DNA from: G963668605 sp963668605
GTDB taxonomy: Bacteria > Acidobacteriota > Terriglobia > Bryobacterales > Bryobacteraceae
Reading direction: 5' to 3'
Length of the DNA stretch: 64,000 nt
Assembly (NCBI GenBank): GCA_963668605.1
Contig: OY764903.1
Coordinates: forward strand, 4,712,001 to 4,776,000
A model generated the notes under the pieces. The model was not told the DNA's origin and searched no databases. It saw nothing but the letters and a program-made list of their open reading frames with translations. A program made the translations under genes and the position numbers. Each line of letters begins with the position of its first letter. The first letter of the stretch is position 1. This document shows, piece after piece, positions 52,886 through 61,734 of the stretch.

Positions 52886-53055
52886 GAACGGCTGCTCCCT
52901 GCCTTGCCTCGGAAACTTACGCTGGCGCTCCGGTGACTTGGACAGCTATCAGGCAAATAAAGATGCGACTTAAGGTCTTTGTCCTGGTACATTCGGTTCA
53001 CTAAACCTCTACACTGGACGATCAGGGAAGTGAACGAGAACAAGATCGTGGGTTG

Positions 53056-53074
53056 ATGTTCCAAAATGGAACAT
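53056..53074. promoter_or_regulatory. Perfect 8-3-8 palindrome, candidate operator
   Basis: ATGTTCCA, then AAA, then TGGAACAT: a perfect inverted repeat 298 bases before the sigma-factor start. The 11-base centre-to-centre geometry suits a dimeric regulator. Which protein binds is unknown. Confidence 0.35.
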
Positions 53075-53371
53075 GATGTTTCAACCTGGGAACCAAGTTG
53101 GAATGGAGGGTGCCGGACGGCGGATTGAGTGTCGTTCCGTCGGCGTTTGTATAGCCGATACTACTCCTATCGGCGGGTTCACGAAAGTCTTTAGATCGTT
53201 CGCGGCAAACACTTTATGATGCCTGCCAGAAAAACTCAAGAGTTGATACGGCCGGTTGGCGACAAGTTTGGTCCTAGGCTTGCTTTAAGTAGGACGTCGG
53301 GAGTAGCAGCCCGGCAACAAAGTTCCCCGGAGAGCGGGGACAATCCAAACGAAGACAAGCGAGAACCGAAC

Positions 53372-54127
53372 ATGTACGCTACAAGTGTCTCTGCGGTGAA
53401 GGAAGAACGGACTGCCAGGCGGGACCAGATCGTCCTGGAGCATTTGCCGCTCGTGAAAGCGATTGCCGTGCGCGTTCACGAGAACCTGCCCGTGCATGTG
53501 GATCTCGACGACCTTGTGCACGCCGGCGTGCTCGGACTCTTTGACGCCGTTGAGAAATTCGACCCCGACAAGCAGGTGCAATTTTCCAGCTATGCCAAGC
53601 ACCGCATCAAGGGCGCGATCCTCGACAGCCTGCGCCAGCTCGATTGGGCTTCCCGCGATCTGCGCCGCCGGCACAAACAGGTGGAGGCCGCAACGCGCGA
53701 TCTCTCCACCGCGTTGCAGCGCACGCCGACCGAGGCCGAGATTGCGGACCGTCTCGGCGTGGAAGTGGACCGTTGGCGGCAGATGGCCATCGATCTGCGC
53801 AACGTCGGATTGATCTCGGCATCCACACGGTCGACCGATCACGAAGATCTTCCGGCCCCGGATTTCCCAAGCAAGCCCGAGACCCAGCCGGACACGATGT
53901 GCGCCAAGGAGCAGTTGCGCAGCGTGTTGAACTCAGCAATGAAGACTCTGCCGGAGCGCTATCAGAAAGTCGTCGTGCTCTACTACACCAAAGAGCTCAC
54001 GATGAAGGAGATCGGCGGAATGCTAGGAATCAATGAGAGCCGCGTCTCGCAGATTCATAAGTCGGCGCTCGAAAAGATGGCCACGGCTCTGCAATCGGCC
54101 GGGATCTCTTCGGCGCAGGCCTTCTAA
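53372..54127 (+). CDS. FliA/WhiG-type RNA polymerase sigma factor
   Basis: 251 residues from ATG 53372. Region 2 includes LPLVKAIAVRVHENLPVHVDLDDLVHAG and the core-binding QFSSYAKHRIKGAILDSLRQ. Region 3 has RTPTEAEIADRLGVE, and region 4 LPERYQKVVVLYYTKELTMKEIG with the helix-turn-helix LGINESRVSQIHKSAL. The sequence is that of group 3 (FliA/WhiG) sigma factors. No flagellar genes are in the window, so it may direct another regulon such as stress or development. No anti-sigma gene (FlgM-like) is adjacent. Converges with sppA (8 bases). Confidence 0.9.
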   Translation: MYATSVSAVKEERTARRDQIVLEHLPLVKAIAVRVHENLPVHVDLDDLVHAGVLGLFDAVEKFDPDKQVQFSSYAKHRIKGAILDSLRQLDWASRDLRRRHKQVEAATRDLSTALQRTPTEAEIADRLGVEVDRWRQMAIDLRNVGLISASTRSTDHEDLPAPDFPSKPETQPDTMCAKEQLRSVLNSAMKTLPERYQKVVVLYYTKELTMKEIGGMLGINESRVSQIHKSALEKMATALQSAGISSAQAF

Positions 54128-54135
54128 CAACTGTC

Positions 54136-55845
54136 CTATCTGATTTCGACCTGATACGGCATGGCTTTGAGCATTCCGCCTTGCATCCACAAGCGCGGAT
54201 CGAAGCCCTGGAACACTTCCCGGAGCCGCGCCTCCAGTTTGGATTCGAGCGAGGTTTCGATATTGCGGCTGAAGAGCATCTCGTAGATGCTCTTCTTCGG
54301 CGGATAGGCGACCAGGCGCACCTTCTCGTCCTTGCCAATCTTCGCTTTAGCCTTGACGATCTCGATGGCGCGATCGATGCCACCCAGTTCATCCACCAAC
54401 CCATTCCCTTTCGCTTGAGATCCCATCCAGACGCGGCCCTGCGCCAGCGGTTCGATCTCCTCGAACTTACGCTTGCGGCTCTCGGCCACGCGGCTGACAA
54501 ACCCTTTATACATTTCGTCGATGCCCTCGCGCAGTTTGGCGCGTCCAGCGTCGGTGAGAGGTTGATAGTCCGAATCGATATCGGCGAATCTCCCGCGCGT
54601 GATGATCTCTTTCTGGATGCCGAGCTTGTCGTAGAGACCCCGCAAATTCAGTTTTCCGTAAATCACGCCGATGGAGCCGGTCAACGTGTTCGGATAGGCG
54701 ATGATCGGATCGCCCGTCGCCGAGATGTAGTAGCCACCCGACGCAGCCACATCCGACATCGAAATCACGAGCGGTTTCTTCTGGCTCAGCAATTTCACTT
54801 CACGAAGAATCTCATCGGAGGCCACGCCATCGCCGCCCGGCGAATCGACCCGCAGAATCACGCCCGCAACGTTGGCATCCGCGGCGACTCTGCGCAATTG
54901 TTTGATGAAGGTGTTGGAGGCGATGCCCTCGTCGCCGTCTCCTCGCACGATCGTGCCGTCGCCGACCAGCAGAGCGATCCTTTTTTTCGCGGCGCCCGCA
55001 CCGCCCACCTTCAGGTAGTCGCGATGCGACACTTTTTTCAGCTCGCTCTGATTGAGCCTTTTCTTGAGTTCGCCCAGCACCTGATCTTCATAGAGCAGGT
55101 CGTCCACAAGGCCGCTCTCCTTGGCTTGCCGCGCCAAAAACGGACCTTTGTCGATCAGCGCGCGAACCTCCTCGGGCGTCTTCTTGCGTCCTTCGGCGAT
55201 GCTCGCCGTCAGAGTTGCGAAAACGCTATCGACGATTGAGTTCAGAACTTCGCGCGATTCCGGACTGAGCGAGTTGCGCGTCAGCATATCGCCCGCGTCC
55301 TTATACTTTCCGGCGTGCTCGACATCGACTTTGACGCCGAGCTTATCGAGCGTGCTCTTGACGAATGTCGACTCCAGGCGCAAGCCCTTCAGGTCGAGAA
55401 AATCCTCGCGGCTCATGTAGATCTTATCCGCCGCGGCTGCCAGATAGTAATCACGCGAATTCGGCGCGCTCAGCCAGGCGATCACCGGCTTTCCGCTCTT
55501 GCGGAACTTGAGTATCCCCTCGCGAACTTCTTGCAGCTTGCCCCAACCGGCGCCCGGATGGCGCGGCATCAGCAGAATCGCCTTGATCCGCGAATCCGCC
55601 GCAGCGCGATCGAGCAGGGTCCAAAGCTCCTGCGTAGTCGTGGGGGCCTGCTCCTCGAAGAACGGCAGCGGGATCTCTATCGGTGGTTTCTCCGGAATCG
55701 AGCCGTCGAGACGCAGAACCAGCGTAGTCCCGTCTGCGATGGAAGGTTTCGAGTCGCCGAGCCTGGCGACTGCGATCACGGCCAGAAATGCCGTCAAGCC
55801 GGCCAGCAACAAACCTGTCACCAATCCGATGAGGAATTTTTTCAT
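54136..55845 (-). CDS. sppA: Signal peptide peptidase SppA, 67K type
   Basis: 569 residues, the long two-domain form. N-terminal membrane anchor (FLIGLVTGLLLAGLTAFLAVIAVA). The first half carries the catalytic lysine (GKYKDAGDMLTRNSL), the second half the nucleophile serine (SDVAASGGYYISAT) and VDSPGGDGVAS. It degrades leftover signal peptides in the inner membrane from the periplasmic side. Followed on the same strand direction by no near gene; it converges with the sigma factor. Confidence 0.92.
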   Translation of the reverse strand: MKKFLIGLVTGLLLAGLTAFLAVIAVARLGDSKPSIADGTTLVLRLDGSIPEKPPIEIPLPFFEEQAPTTTQELWTLLDRAAADSRIKAILLMPRHPGAGWGKLQEVREGILKFRKSGKPVIAWLSAPNSRDYYLAAAADKIYMSREDFLDLKGLRLESTFVKSTLDKLGVKVDVEHAGKYKDAGDMLTRNSLSPESREVLNSIVDSVFATLTASIAEGRKKTPEEVRALIDKGPFLARQAKESGLVDDLLYEDQVLGELKKRLNQSELKKVSHRDYLKVGGAGAAKKRIALLVGDGTIVRGDGDEGIASNTFIKQLRRVAADANVAGVILRVDSPGGDGVASDEILREVKLLSQKKPLVISMSDVAASGGYYISATGDPIIAYPNTLTGSIGVIYGKLNLRGLYDKLGIQKEIITRGRFADIDSDYQPLTDAGRAKLREGIDEMYKGFVSRVAESRKRKFEEIEPLAQGRVWMGSQAKGNGLVDELGGIDRAIEIVKAKAKIGKDEKVRLVAYPPKKSIYEMLFSRNIETSLESKLEARLREVFQGFDPRLWMQGGMLKAMPYQVEIR

Positions 55846-56715
55846 CTAGCTCTGTGCTCCACTCAGAATCAGATCCACACGCCGGCTGAGGTCGCGCAGG
55901 TACGCCTCGTCACCGCCAGGGAGTTCCACGGTCGCCGTCCCGCTGTAGCCGGTTTCGGCGAGTGCCTTGTGTACTTCCAGCCAATCGATGTCGCCTTCGC
56001 GCAGCAGCGTAAATTCCGTCGTCCGGTTGCGAAAACGAAAATCCTTGAAGTGCACCTTCACTGTGCGCTTCCCCAGCGTGCGAATCCAATCCTGCGGGTA
56101 GCCGTAAAACACCATGTTGCCGACATCGAGGTAAGCCCGTACCCACGGGCTCTGGAATTCATCCACATAGCGCGCGAACTCGAGCGGGCTAAGCAGAAAC
56201 TTGTTCCACACATTTTCGATGGCGATCACCACTTTTAGCTTTTCGGCCAGCGGCAGCAGTTTCCGGATCTGCGTCTGCGAACGCGTCCAGGCGTCCTGGT
56301 AGTAGCTGAATTTCGGGTTGACCACGGCCGGAACCAGCAAGACCGTATCGGCGCCCCAAAGGTGCGCGTTGCGCAGGCTGGTTTCCATGCCCTCCATGCC
56401 TTTCGCGACGACCGCCGGGTCGGACGAGTTGAACGGAGACTGCCAGTGCGCCGAATTCATCACGGAGTGTATGCGCAGCTTCGCCTTGTCCGCCGCCACG
56501 CGGATCGCCTCGGCCTCTTTCGGATCTGTCACCGTATTGCACTCCAGATCTTCGAAACCGGCGTCCCGAGCTAGTTTCAGGCGGTCCTCGAGTGGCAGTT
56601 GCTTCGGCAGCATCGAGATGAGGATGCCTTTGCGAATTGGCAAGCGGGCGGCCGTGGCGTTACGCCCAGCGGCCAGCGCAGCCGTCGCTGCAAATAAGAA
56701 ATTTCTGCGCTGCAT
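55846..56715 (-). CDS. Sugar phosphate isomerase/epimerase-like TIM barrel (exported)
   Basis: 289 residues. N-terminal leader with paired arginines (QRRNFLFAATAALAAGRNAT). Xylose-isomerase-like AP-endonuclease-2 fold with metal ligands at IAIENVW (Glu), AYLDVGNM (Asp), VHFKDF (His) and TVELPGG (Glu). It probably isomerises or epimerises a sugar or ketose in the periplasm. The next gene upstream on this strand is a similar enzyme, and the sppA start lies immediately downstream. Confidence 0.85.
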   Translation of the reverse strand: MQRRNFLFAATAALAAGRNATAARLPIRKGILISMLPKQLPLEDRLKLARDAGFEDLECNTVTDPKEAEAIRVAADKAKLRIHSVMNSAHWQSPFNSSDPAVVAKGMEGMETSLRNAHLWGADTVLLVPAVVNPKFSYYQDAWTRSQTQIRKLLPLAEKLKVVIAIENVWNKFLLSPLEFARYVDEFQSPWVRAYLDVGNMVFYGYPQDWIRTLGKRTVKVHFKDFRFRNRTTEFTLLREGDIDWLEVHKALAETGYSGTATVELPGGDEAYLRDLSRRVDLILSGAQS

Positions 56716-56724
56716 GTTTTCCCC

Positions 56725-57654
56725 TTACGCGAAAGTCAGACCCTCGGCGGCCGCGATCTTCTGGATGTACTTCCTGCCCTCGTCGTACGCTTCGGCGCCT
56801 TTGAGATGCTCGATCATCAACGGCGGCTGGCCGGGCAGTTGCGACAGAGCGCGCAGGTAAGCCGCATAATCGACGGAGCCGCGCCCTGGGATCACTTCGA
56901 GGAAATGCACATTCAGCTCCGTCACCCACTCCAGATCCTTGGCGTGGCACGACACGATCCACTGGCCCAGTTTGCGAACGCATTCCGCGATGAAGGCGGC
57001 GTTGTTGTAGAAGCGCTCCGGACTGTTGATCGCGTTGCAGATGTCCAGGTGTACCGCGAATGCCTTGCGGTCGATGGCCTTGATCAGGCGCAGGTAGGAG
57101 TCGGGACCCTCCGGCAGAGCCCAGCCCATAATCTCGAGCGTGAACTTCGTGCGCTTCGGCTTCACTTCGTCAATCACGCGCCGGCAATTCTCGACCGTCG
57201 CGTTGAAAAATTCATCGGAGAAATTCTTGGGGTGTGGACCATACCAGACCTTCGAGTTATACGATCCCGCGATGTCGACGCAGCAACGGGCGCCGACGGC
57301 ATCGCCCAACGCAAGCCGTTCGGTGACGTAGCGGATGTTTTCGCGGCGCTTGGCTTCGTCCGGGTCGAGCATGTTCTTCCATGCGCCCACTTCGGCGATC
57401 ACCACGTTCTCGGCCGCGAACGCCTTCTCAGTCGCCTGGATGGCAGCGCTGTCCGTGAGCTTGATGTTCGGACAGTATGCCGCCGAGTAGCCTAGCCTGC
57501 GGTGCTCGCGGGCTCGCTCGGCCGGATCCTCGCTTTTCAAAAAAATCGGTCCACCCAGCCGCAACGGGCGGGAGGCCGCAAGAGTCAAGGGAGAGGAGAG
57601 AGCGCTGGCGGTCAGGCCGGCCAGGACGCTACGACGCGTGGGTTCGACAGTCAC
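56725..57654 (-). CDS. Sugar phosphate isomerase/epimerase-like TIM barrel (Tat-exported)
   Basis: 309 residues. Tat leader (TRRSVLAGLTASALSSPLTL). Metal-site residues are in LEIMGWA (Glu), VHLDICNAI (Asp), SCHAKDL (His) and MIEHLKG (Glu). It is a paralogue in fold of the following gene (9 bases between), and together they form a short operon for sugar conversion. The exact sugar is unknown. ATG 57654. Confidence 0.85.
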   Translation of the reverse strand: MTVEPTRRSVLAGLTASALSSPLTLAASRPLRLGGPIFLKSEDPAERAREHRRLGYSAAYCPNIKLTDSAAIQATEKAFAAENVVIAEVGAWKNMLDPDEAKRRENIRYVTERLALGDAVGARCCVDIAGSYNSKVWYGPHPKNFSDEFFNATVENCRRVIDEVKPKRTKFTLEIMGWALPEGPDSYLRLIKAIDRKAFAVHLDICNAINSPERFYNNAAFIAECVRKLGQWIVSCHAKDLEWVTELNVHFLEVIPGRGSVDYAAYLRALSQLPGQPPLMIEHLKGAEAYDEGRKYIQKIAAAEGLTFA

Positions 57655-57806
57655 GAGGGAATTTTAACAGGATTCGCCGCCGGGCAGGTCCTTTTGTGAA
57701 TGTCGCGTTCCACATTCGCATCAAAGTAAGCGTTGACGAAGAGTGATCGGGGATGCTGATTCCCTGGAGTATTCTGAGACGCGGCGCCAGGATTCGAAAG
57801 TCGCAC

Positions 57807-57835
57807 TTTTCAAACCGGCCAGAATGGTGTATCCT
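57807..57835 (+). promoter_or_regulatory. Candidate promoter of the rplU-rpmA-obgE cluster
   Basis: TTTTCA at 57807-57812, 17 bases, then TATCCT at 57830-57835, about 88 bases before the rplU start. Spacing is ideal but each box matches only four of six consensus positions. Confidence 0.3.
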
Positions 57836-57922
57836 AAAGAATCGTGGCTTGTGGCCATGCCGTGTTATGGTGTGTGCCTTCTATTAGTAGCCTCCCGGAA
57901 ACCAAATAGAACGAGGATTCCT

Positions 57923-58234
57923 ATGTACGCAGTGATTGAAACCGGCGGGAAGCAGTATCGCGTATCCCCGGGCGACACCCTGGAAGTGGAAACGCTGCCC
58001 GGCGAAGTCGGCTCCGAAATGGAGTTCGGCCGTGTACTCGCGGTGTGTACCGACGCGAACCAGCTTTTGACGGGTGCGGAAGCGTCCGGCGCCAGGGTCA
58101 AGGCCACAGTCGAGGGCGACGGCCGCGCCGACAAAGTGATTGTTTTCAAGTTCAAGCGCAAGAAGCAGTACAAGCGCACAATCGGCCACCGGCAGGATTT
58201 TACCAAGGTGAAGATCAGCGAGATCCTGGTCTGA
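57923..58234 (+). CDS. rplU: 50S ribosomal protein L21
   Basis: 103 residues, MYAVIETGGKQYRVSPGDTLEV, with the typical basic tail FKRKKQYKRTIGHRQ. Ribosome site GAGGATTCCT before the ATG. The longer open frame upstream (to 57743) is not coding. First gene of the standard rplU-rpmA-obgE cluster. Confidence 0.95.
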   Translation: MYAVIETGGKQYRVSPGDTLEVETLPGEVGSEMEFGRVLAVCTDANQLLTGAEASGARVKATVEGDGRADKVIVFKFKRKKQYKRTIGHRQDFTKVKISEILV

Positions 58235-58247
58235 AGGAGACAGTAAT

Positions 58248-58511
58248 ATGGCACATAAAAAGGGTTTAGGCAGTTCCAAAAACGGGCGCGACTCGAATGC
58301 GCAGCGCCTGGGCGTCAAGATTTTCGCGGGCCAGATTGTCACCGGCGGTTCCATCATCGTTCGCCAGCGCGGCACCAGAATCAAGCCCGGCGAGAACGTA
58401 GGCTTGGGCAAGGACGACACGCTGTTCGCTAAGATCGCCGGCACTGTGAATTTCCGCGATCGTGGCCGCATGGGCAAGTTTGTGACAGTCACGCCCCAGA
58501 TTGTGGCGTAA
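58248..58511 (+). CDS. rpmA: 50S ribosomal protein L27
   Basis: 87 residues, MAHKKGLGSSKNGRDSNAQR, with LGVKIFAGQIVTGGSIIVRQRGT-type body (family core) and GLGKDDTLFAKI. It begins MAHKKG directly, so it has no N-terminal extension needing a protease as in some Firmicutes. Ribosome site AAGGAGA, 13 bases after the rplU stop. Confidence 0.95.
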   Translation: MAHKKGLGSSKNGRDSNAQRLGVKIFAGQIVTGGSIIVRQRGTRIKPGENVGLGKDDTLFAKIAGTVNFRDRGRMGKFVTVTPQIVA

Positions 58512-58537
58512 GCGTTTTTTGTTGGAGTGCAGTTTCC

Positions 58538-58575
58538 GGGCCGCCGGTGTTCCAGCCGGCGGCCCTTCGTATTTG
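58538..58575 (+). terminator. Stem-loop between rpmA and obgE
   Basis: A perfect 10-base GC-rich stem (GGGCCGCCGG with CCGGCGGCCC) around an 8-base loop, followed by TTCGTATTT. The weak T-tract suggests partial termination or a processing/stability hairpin, so that obgE is made at a lower level than the ribosomal proteins. Confidence 0.5.
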
Positions 58576-58584
58576 CGGTGATTT

Positions 58585-59598
58585 GTGTTTATTGACGAAG
58601 TCAGAATCCTAGTGAAGGCGGGCGACGGCGGGAACGGCTGCATGGCGTTCCGCCGCGAGAAATTCGTTCCACGCGGCGGTCCATCAGGCGGCGACGGCGG
58701 CAAGGGCGGCGACGTGTGGATGGTCGCCAGCGAACACTACAACACGCTACTGCATTACCGCTTCAACCCGGAACACAAAGCCCAGCGCGGACGCCACGGC
58801 GAGGGCAGCAATCGCACCGGGCGCGAAGGCGAATCGATCGAACTGAAAGTCCCGGTCGGCACGGTGGTTTACCATTTCGACACGGGCGAATTGATTCACG
58901 ATTTCGCGACGCCCGGCGACAGGATGCTGATCGCCAAGGGCGGACGCGGCGGACGCGGCAACCAACACTTTGCCACCTCCCGGCAACAGGCGCCAACGAA
59001 GCATGAAGAAGGGCATCCCGGCGACGAGTTTCGGCTGCGCCTCGAACTCAAACTGCTTGCCGATGTGGGCCTGGTCGGCTTCCCAAATGCGGGTAAGTCG
59101 ACTCTGGTTTCGCGCATCTCGGCAGCACGGCCAAAGATCGCCGACTACCCGTTTACGACCCTGGAGCCAAATTTGGGCGTCGTCCGGCTTTCGGACGATC
59201 GCAGTTACGTGGTCGCCGACATTCCGGGGTTAATCGAAGGCGCGCACGAGGGGCACGGCCTCGGCATCCAGTTTTTGCGGCACATCGAACGCACTCGTTT
59301 GCTCGCGCATCTGGTCGATGTCTCCGAGGCGAGCGGGCGCGATCCGGTTCACGATTTCGATGTAATTATGAATGAACTGGCCAGTTTCAGCGACGCACTG
59401 GCGGCCAAGCCCATGATCCTGGTGGCCACCAAGATCGACGTGGCGCAAGCGCCGGAGCGCGTCGAGGCGCTACGAAAACTGGCACGCAGGAAGCACATGA
59501 AGTTTTTCAAAATCTCCGCCGTCACGGGCGAAGGCATCGATAAGCTGAGCCGCGCGATCGGCGAGGCGGTTGCCGCCACGGCCGGGCAACCGGCGTAA
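58585..59598 (+). CDS. obgE: GTPase Obg
   Basis: 337 residues. Obg fold with glycine-rich loops (RGGPSGGDGGKGGDVW, KGGRGGRGNQHFATS), then the G domain: G1 GFPNAGKST, switch DYPFTTLEPNLGVV, G3 DIPGLIEGA, G4 ATKIDV. It supports late ribosome assembly. GTG start, immediately after the rpmA stem-loop. No C-terminal OCT domain. Confidence 0.94.
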   Translation: MFIDEVRILVKAGDGGNGCMAFRREKFVPRGGPSGGDGGKGGDVWMVASEHYNTLLHYRFNPEHKAQRGRHGEGSNRTGREGESIELKVPVGTVVYHFDTGELIHDFATPGDRMLIAKGGRGGRGNQHFATSRQQAPTKHEEGHPGDEFRLRLELKLLADVGLVGFPNAGKSTLVSRISAARPKIADYPFTTLEPNLGVVRLSDDRSYVVADIPGLIEGAHEGHGLGIQFLRHIERTRLLAHLVDVSEASGRDPVHDFDVIMNELASFSDALAAKPMILVATKIDVAQAPERVEALRKLARRKHMKFFKISAVTGEGIDKLSRAIGEAVAATAGQPA

Positions 59599-59644
59599 TC
59601 TGCTACAATTCTGGCTATCCCGATTGGGATAATTTGGAGGATCT

Positions 59645-60088
59645 ATGCGTTTACTCAGCCGTCTTGCGATCTGCGCCGTGGCGTTGGCGGGTTTGCTTTC
59701 CGCCGCCGAAAACAAACTGATGCACTGCTTCGCGTTCACCGCCATCGAAGGCGCCACAGAGGCAGATTGGAAGGCTTTCTACAAAGCCACGGACGACCTG
59801 CCCAGCAAGGTGCCGAGCGTGTCCAAGGTGTGGTACGGAAAACTGCGCAATCCGCTCTCGCAGTTCTCGCCCGACGCGGAAACCCGCAAGAAATTCACCA
59901 AAGATGTGACCAAGGCGGAGGGCAATTTCATGCGCGTGCAACGCCAGTATGCCGTCTGCATGGAGATGGCGAATGAAGCGGCCCTCAAGACCTACGCCGC
60001 CGATCCCAACAAGAAAGCCTGGGACGAAGCCTACGCGAAGGTGCGCGTTCCCGGCACAACGACCTACGATATTCTGCCGATGAAGTAA
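59645..60088 (+). CDS. Secreted Dabb-family (stress-responsive A/B barrel-like) protein
   Basis: 147 residues. Signal peptide (RLAICAVALAGLLSAAEN), then a ferredoxin-like barrel with LMHCFAFTAIEGATEADWK, VPSVSKVWYGK and EAALKTYAADPNKKAWDEAY. The family forms dimeric alpha-beta barrels with varied roles. Ribosome site GGAGG 6 bases upstream of the ATG. No clear partner gene. Confidence 0.8.
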   Translation: MRLLSRLAICAVALAGLLSAAENKLMHCFAFTAIEGATEADWKAFYKATDDLPSKVPSVSKVWYGKLRNPLSQFSPDAETRKKFTKDVTKAEGNFMRVQRQYAVCMEMANEAALKTYAADPNKKAWDEAYAKVRVPGTTTYDILPMK

Positions 60089-60176
60089 CGCTTCGCCCGC
60101 CGGCAAGGCGCGCAGTCGCGGTCGCACCCGTGATACGTTGGATTCTGAAGCAGAATCAACGGCCCAGGAGGCAGTG

Positions 60177-61691
60177 GTGCGAAACGAGACAAGACGCGGT
60201 TTTCTTCAGACGGGATTGGCAGCGGTAACAGCGGGCGCCGCCGGACATGCGGCGCCACGCGAAAAGCCTCCGAATGTGCTCGTCATCATGAGCGACGAGC
60301 ACAACCACCGCGTTAGCGGCTTCCTCGGGAACAAGATCGTCCGCACCCCCAACCTCGACCGCCTCGCCGCCGAAGGTGTCGCCTTTGAGTCGGCTTACTG
60401 CAACTCGCCGCTGTGCGTGCCCTCACGTCTCTCGTTCACTTCGGGCAAGTACGTCCACCGGGTCGGCGCGTGGAATAATAGCTGCCGGCTCGCGAGTGAC
60501 GATTTCCCCAGCTTGCCGAAAATCATGAACGAAGCCGGCTATGAATCGTTTCTGTGCGGAAAGCAGCACTACGACGCGCGGCACCGCTACGGGTTCACCG
60601 AACTCGGCGGCAACATGAACAACGCCCACATGACGGGCGGCGGCAACAGACGCAAGGCCGACGACGAGAGCGTGAATACGAAAGCCGGACAGCAGCGCTT
60701 TGCGCAATTTCACACCGGCGAGGATTCGAGCATAATGTCGCACGATAAGAAAGTCACTGCGGGCGTGCTCGACTTCCTCTCCAAACGCGGGACCAACGAC
60801 AAGCCCTTCTTCCTGTTCGCCGGATATCTGGCGCCGCACTTCCCGCTGATCGTGCCCGAACAATACTGGAAGAATTACAAAGACCGCATCCCGATGCCGG
60901 ATATTCCACGCGGATTTCTCGACACGCTGCCGCTCAACTACAAGCACCTGCGGCGTGGTTTCGGCGTTGTGGATCAGCCAGCAGAAACCGTAAAACTCGG
61001 CCGCGAACTCTACTACGGCCTGACGGAGTGGGTCGACGCGCAGATTGGGATGCTGTTGTCCGCGCTGCGCAAGTCTCCCTTCGCCGACAACACTGTGATT
61101 CTGTACACCACGGATCACGGCGAGAACATGGGCGAGCATGGCCTATGGTGGAAGAACTGCGTATACGAACAGGCCGCGCACATTCCGATGATTGCGAGTT
61201 GGCCGAAGCGCTGGAAAGGCGGGCAGCGGCGCGCGGGCGCGTGCTCCAACCTCGATCTGGTTCGCACGATTGCCGATCTTGGCGGCGCGCGCACGCCAAC
61301 GGATTGGGACGGCACATCGATGCTCGGCTGGCTCGACAATTCGCGCTCGCCGTGGAAGGATCGCGCGGTCACCCAATACTACGCGCACAACATCGCGTCT
61401 GGCTACGCCATGATTCGCAGCGGCGATTGGAAGTACGTCTATCACAGCGCGCCGGATGCGGAGCACAAAGCTGAGCGAGAGTTGTACAACTTGAAGGCGG
61501 ACGCGGCGGAGCTCCACAATCTTGCGGCTCAACCCGCGCATTCGCAGCGCATGGACAGCCTGCATGGCGCGCTTGTGAAAGAGTTGGGCGAACATCCCGA
61601 CGAGACGGAAGCTCGCTGCCGCGCTGAAAACGCCAAGGGCTACGGCGAGGATCGCAAAAATGGAAAGAAGGGGAAGAACGCCGGCGATTGA
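60177..61691 (+). CDS. Tat-exported sulfatase
   Basis: 504 residues from GTG 60177 behind a strong AGGAGG site. Tat leader (TRRGFLQTGLAAVTAGAAG). Arylsulfatase-type core: VLVIMSDEHNHRV (metal aspartate), the formylglycine motif LCVPSRLSFTSGKY (C-x-P-S-R, cysteine type) and TTDHGENMGEHG near residue 320. It hydrolyses sulfate esters of a glycan or other compound in the periplasm. No sulfatase-modifying enzyme is in the window. The TonB-dependent receptor follows 43 bases later. Confidence 0.9.
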   Translation: MRNETRRGFLQTGLAAVTAGAAGHAAPREKPPNVLVIMSDEHNHRVSGFLGNKIVRTPNLDRLAAEGVAFESAYCNSPLCVPSRLSFTSGKYVHRVGAWNNSCRLASDDFPSLPKIMNEAGYESFLCGKQHYDARHRYGFTELGGNMNNAHMTGGGNRRKADDESVNTKAGQQRFAQFHTGEDSSIMSHDKKVTAGVLDFLSKRGTNDKPFFLFAGYLAPHFPLIVPEQYWKNYKDRIPMPDIPRGFLDTLPLNYKHLRRGFGVVDQPAETVKLGRELYYGLTEWVDAQIGMLLSALRKSPFADNTVILYTTDHGENMGEHGLWWKNCVYEQAAHIPMIASWPKRWKGGQRRAGACSNLDLVRTIADLGGARTPTDWDGTSMLGWLDNSRSPWKDRAVTQYYAHNIASGYAMIRSGDWKYVYHSAPDAEHKAERELYNLKADAAELHNLAAQPAHSQRMDSLHGALVKELGEHPDETEARCRAENAKGYGEDRKNGKKGKNAGD

Positions 61692-61734
61692 CTTCGCGCC
61701 ACACGAACGATAGGATTCAGCGCAGGGGTCAATT

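Larger units (their letters stand above)
52570..53371. other. Intergenic region (802 bases) with repeats and a palindrome
   Basis: No convincing gene is seen. It contains two copies of the palindromic repeat family (52604-52735 and 52779-52885), an 11-base direct repeat TATCAGGCAAA at 52587 and 52947, and a perfect 19-base palindrome at 53056-53074. The sigma-factor frame stays open upstream to 53216, but that part is of low coding quality and is treated as leader sequence. Confidence 0.6.

Noticed and set aside
53216..53371. Longer sigma-factor N-terminus from 53216
   Set aside because: The added 52 residues do not look like sigma region 1; homologues of this type begin close to the chosen ATG.
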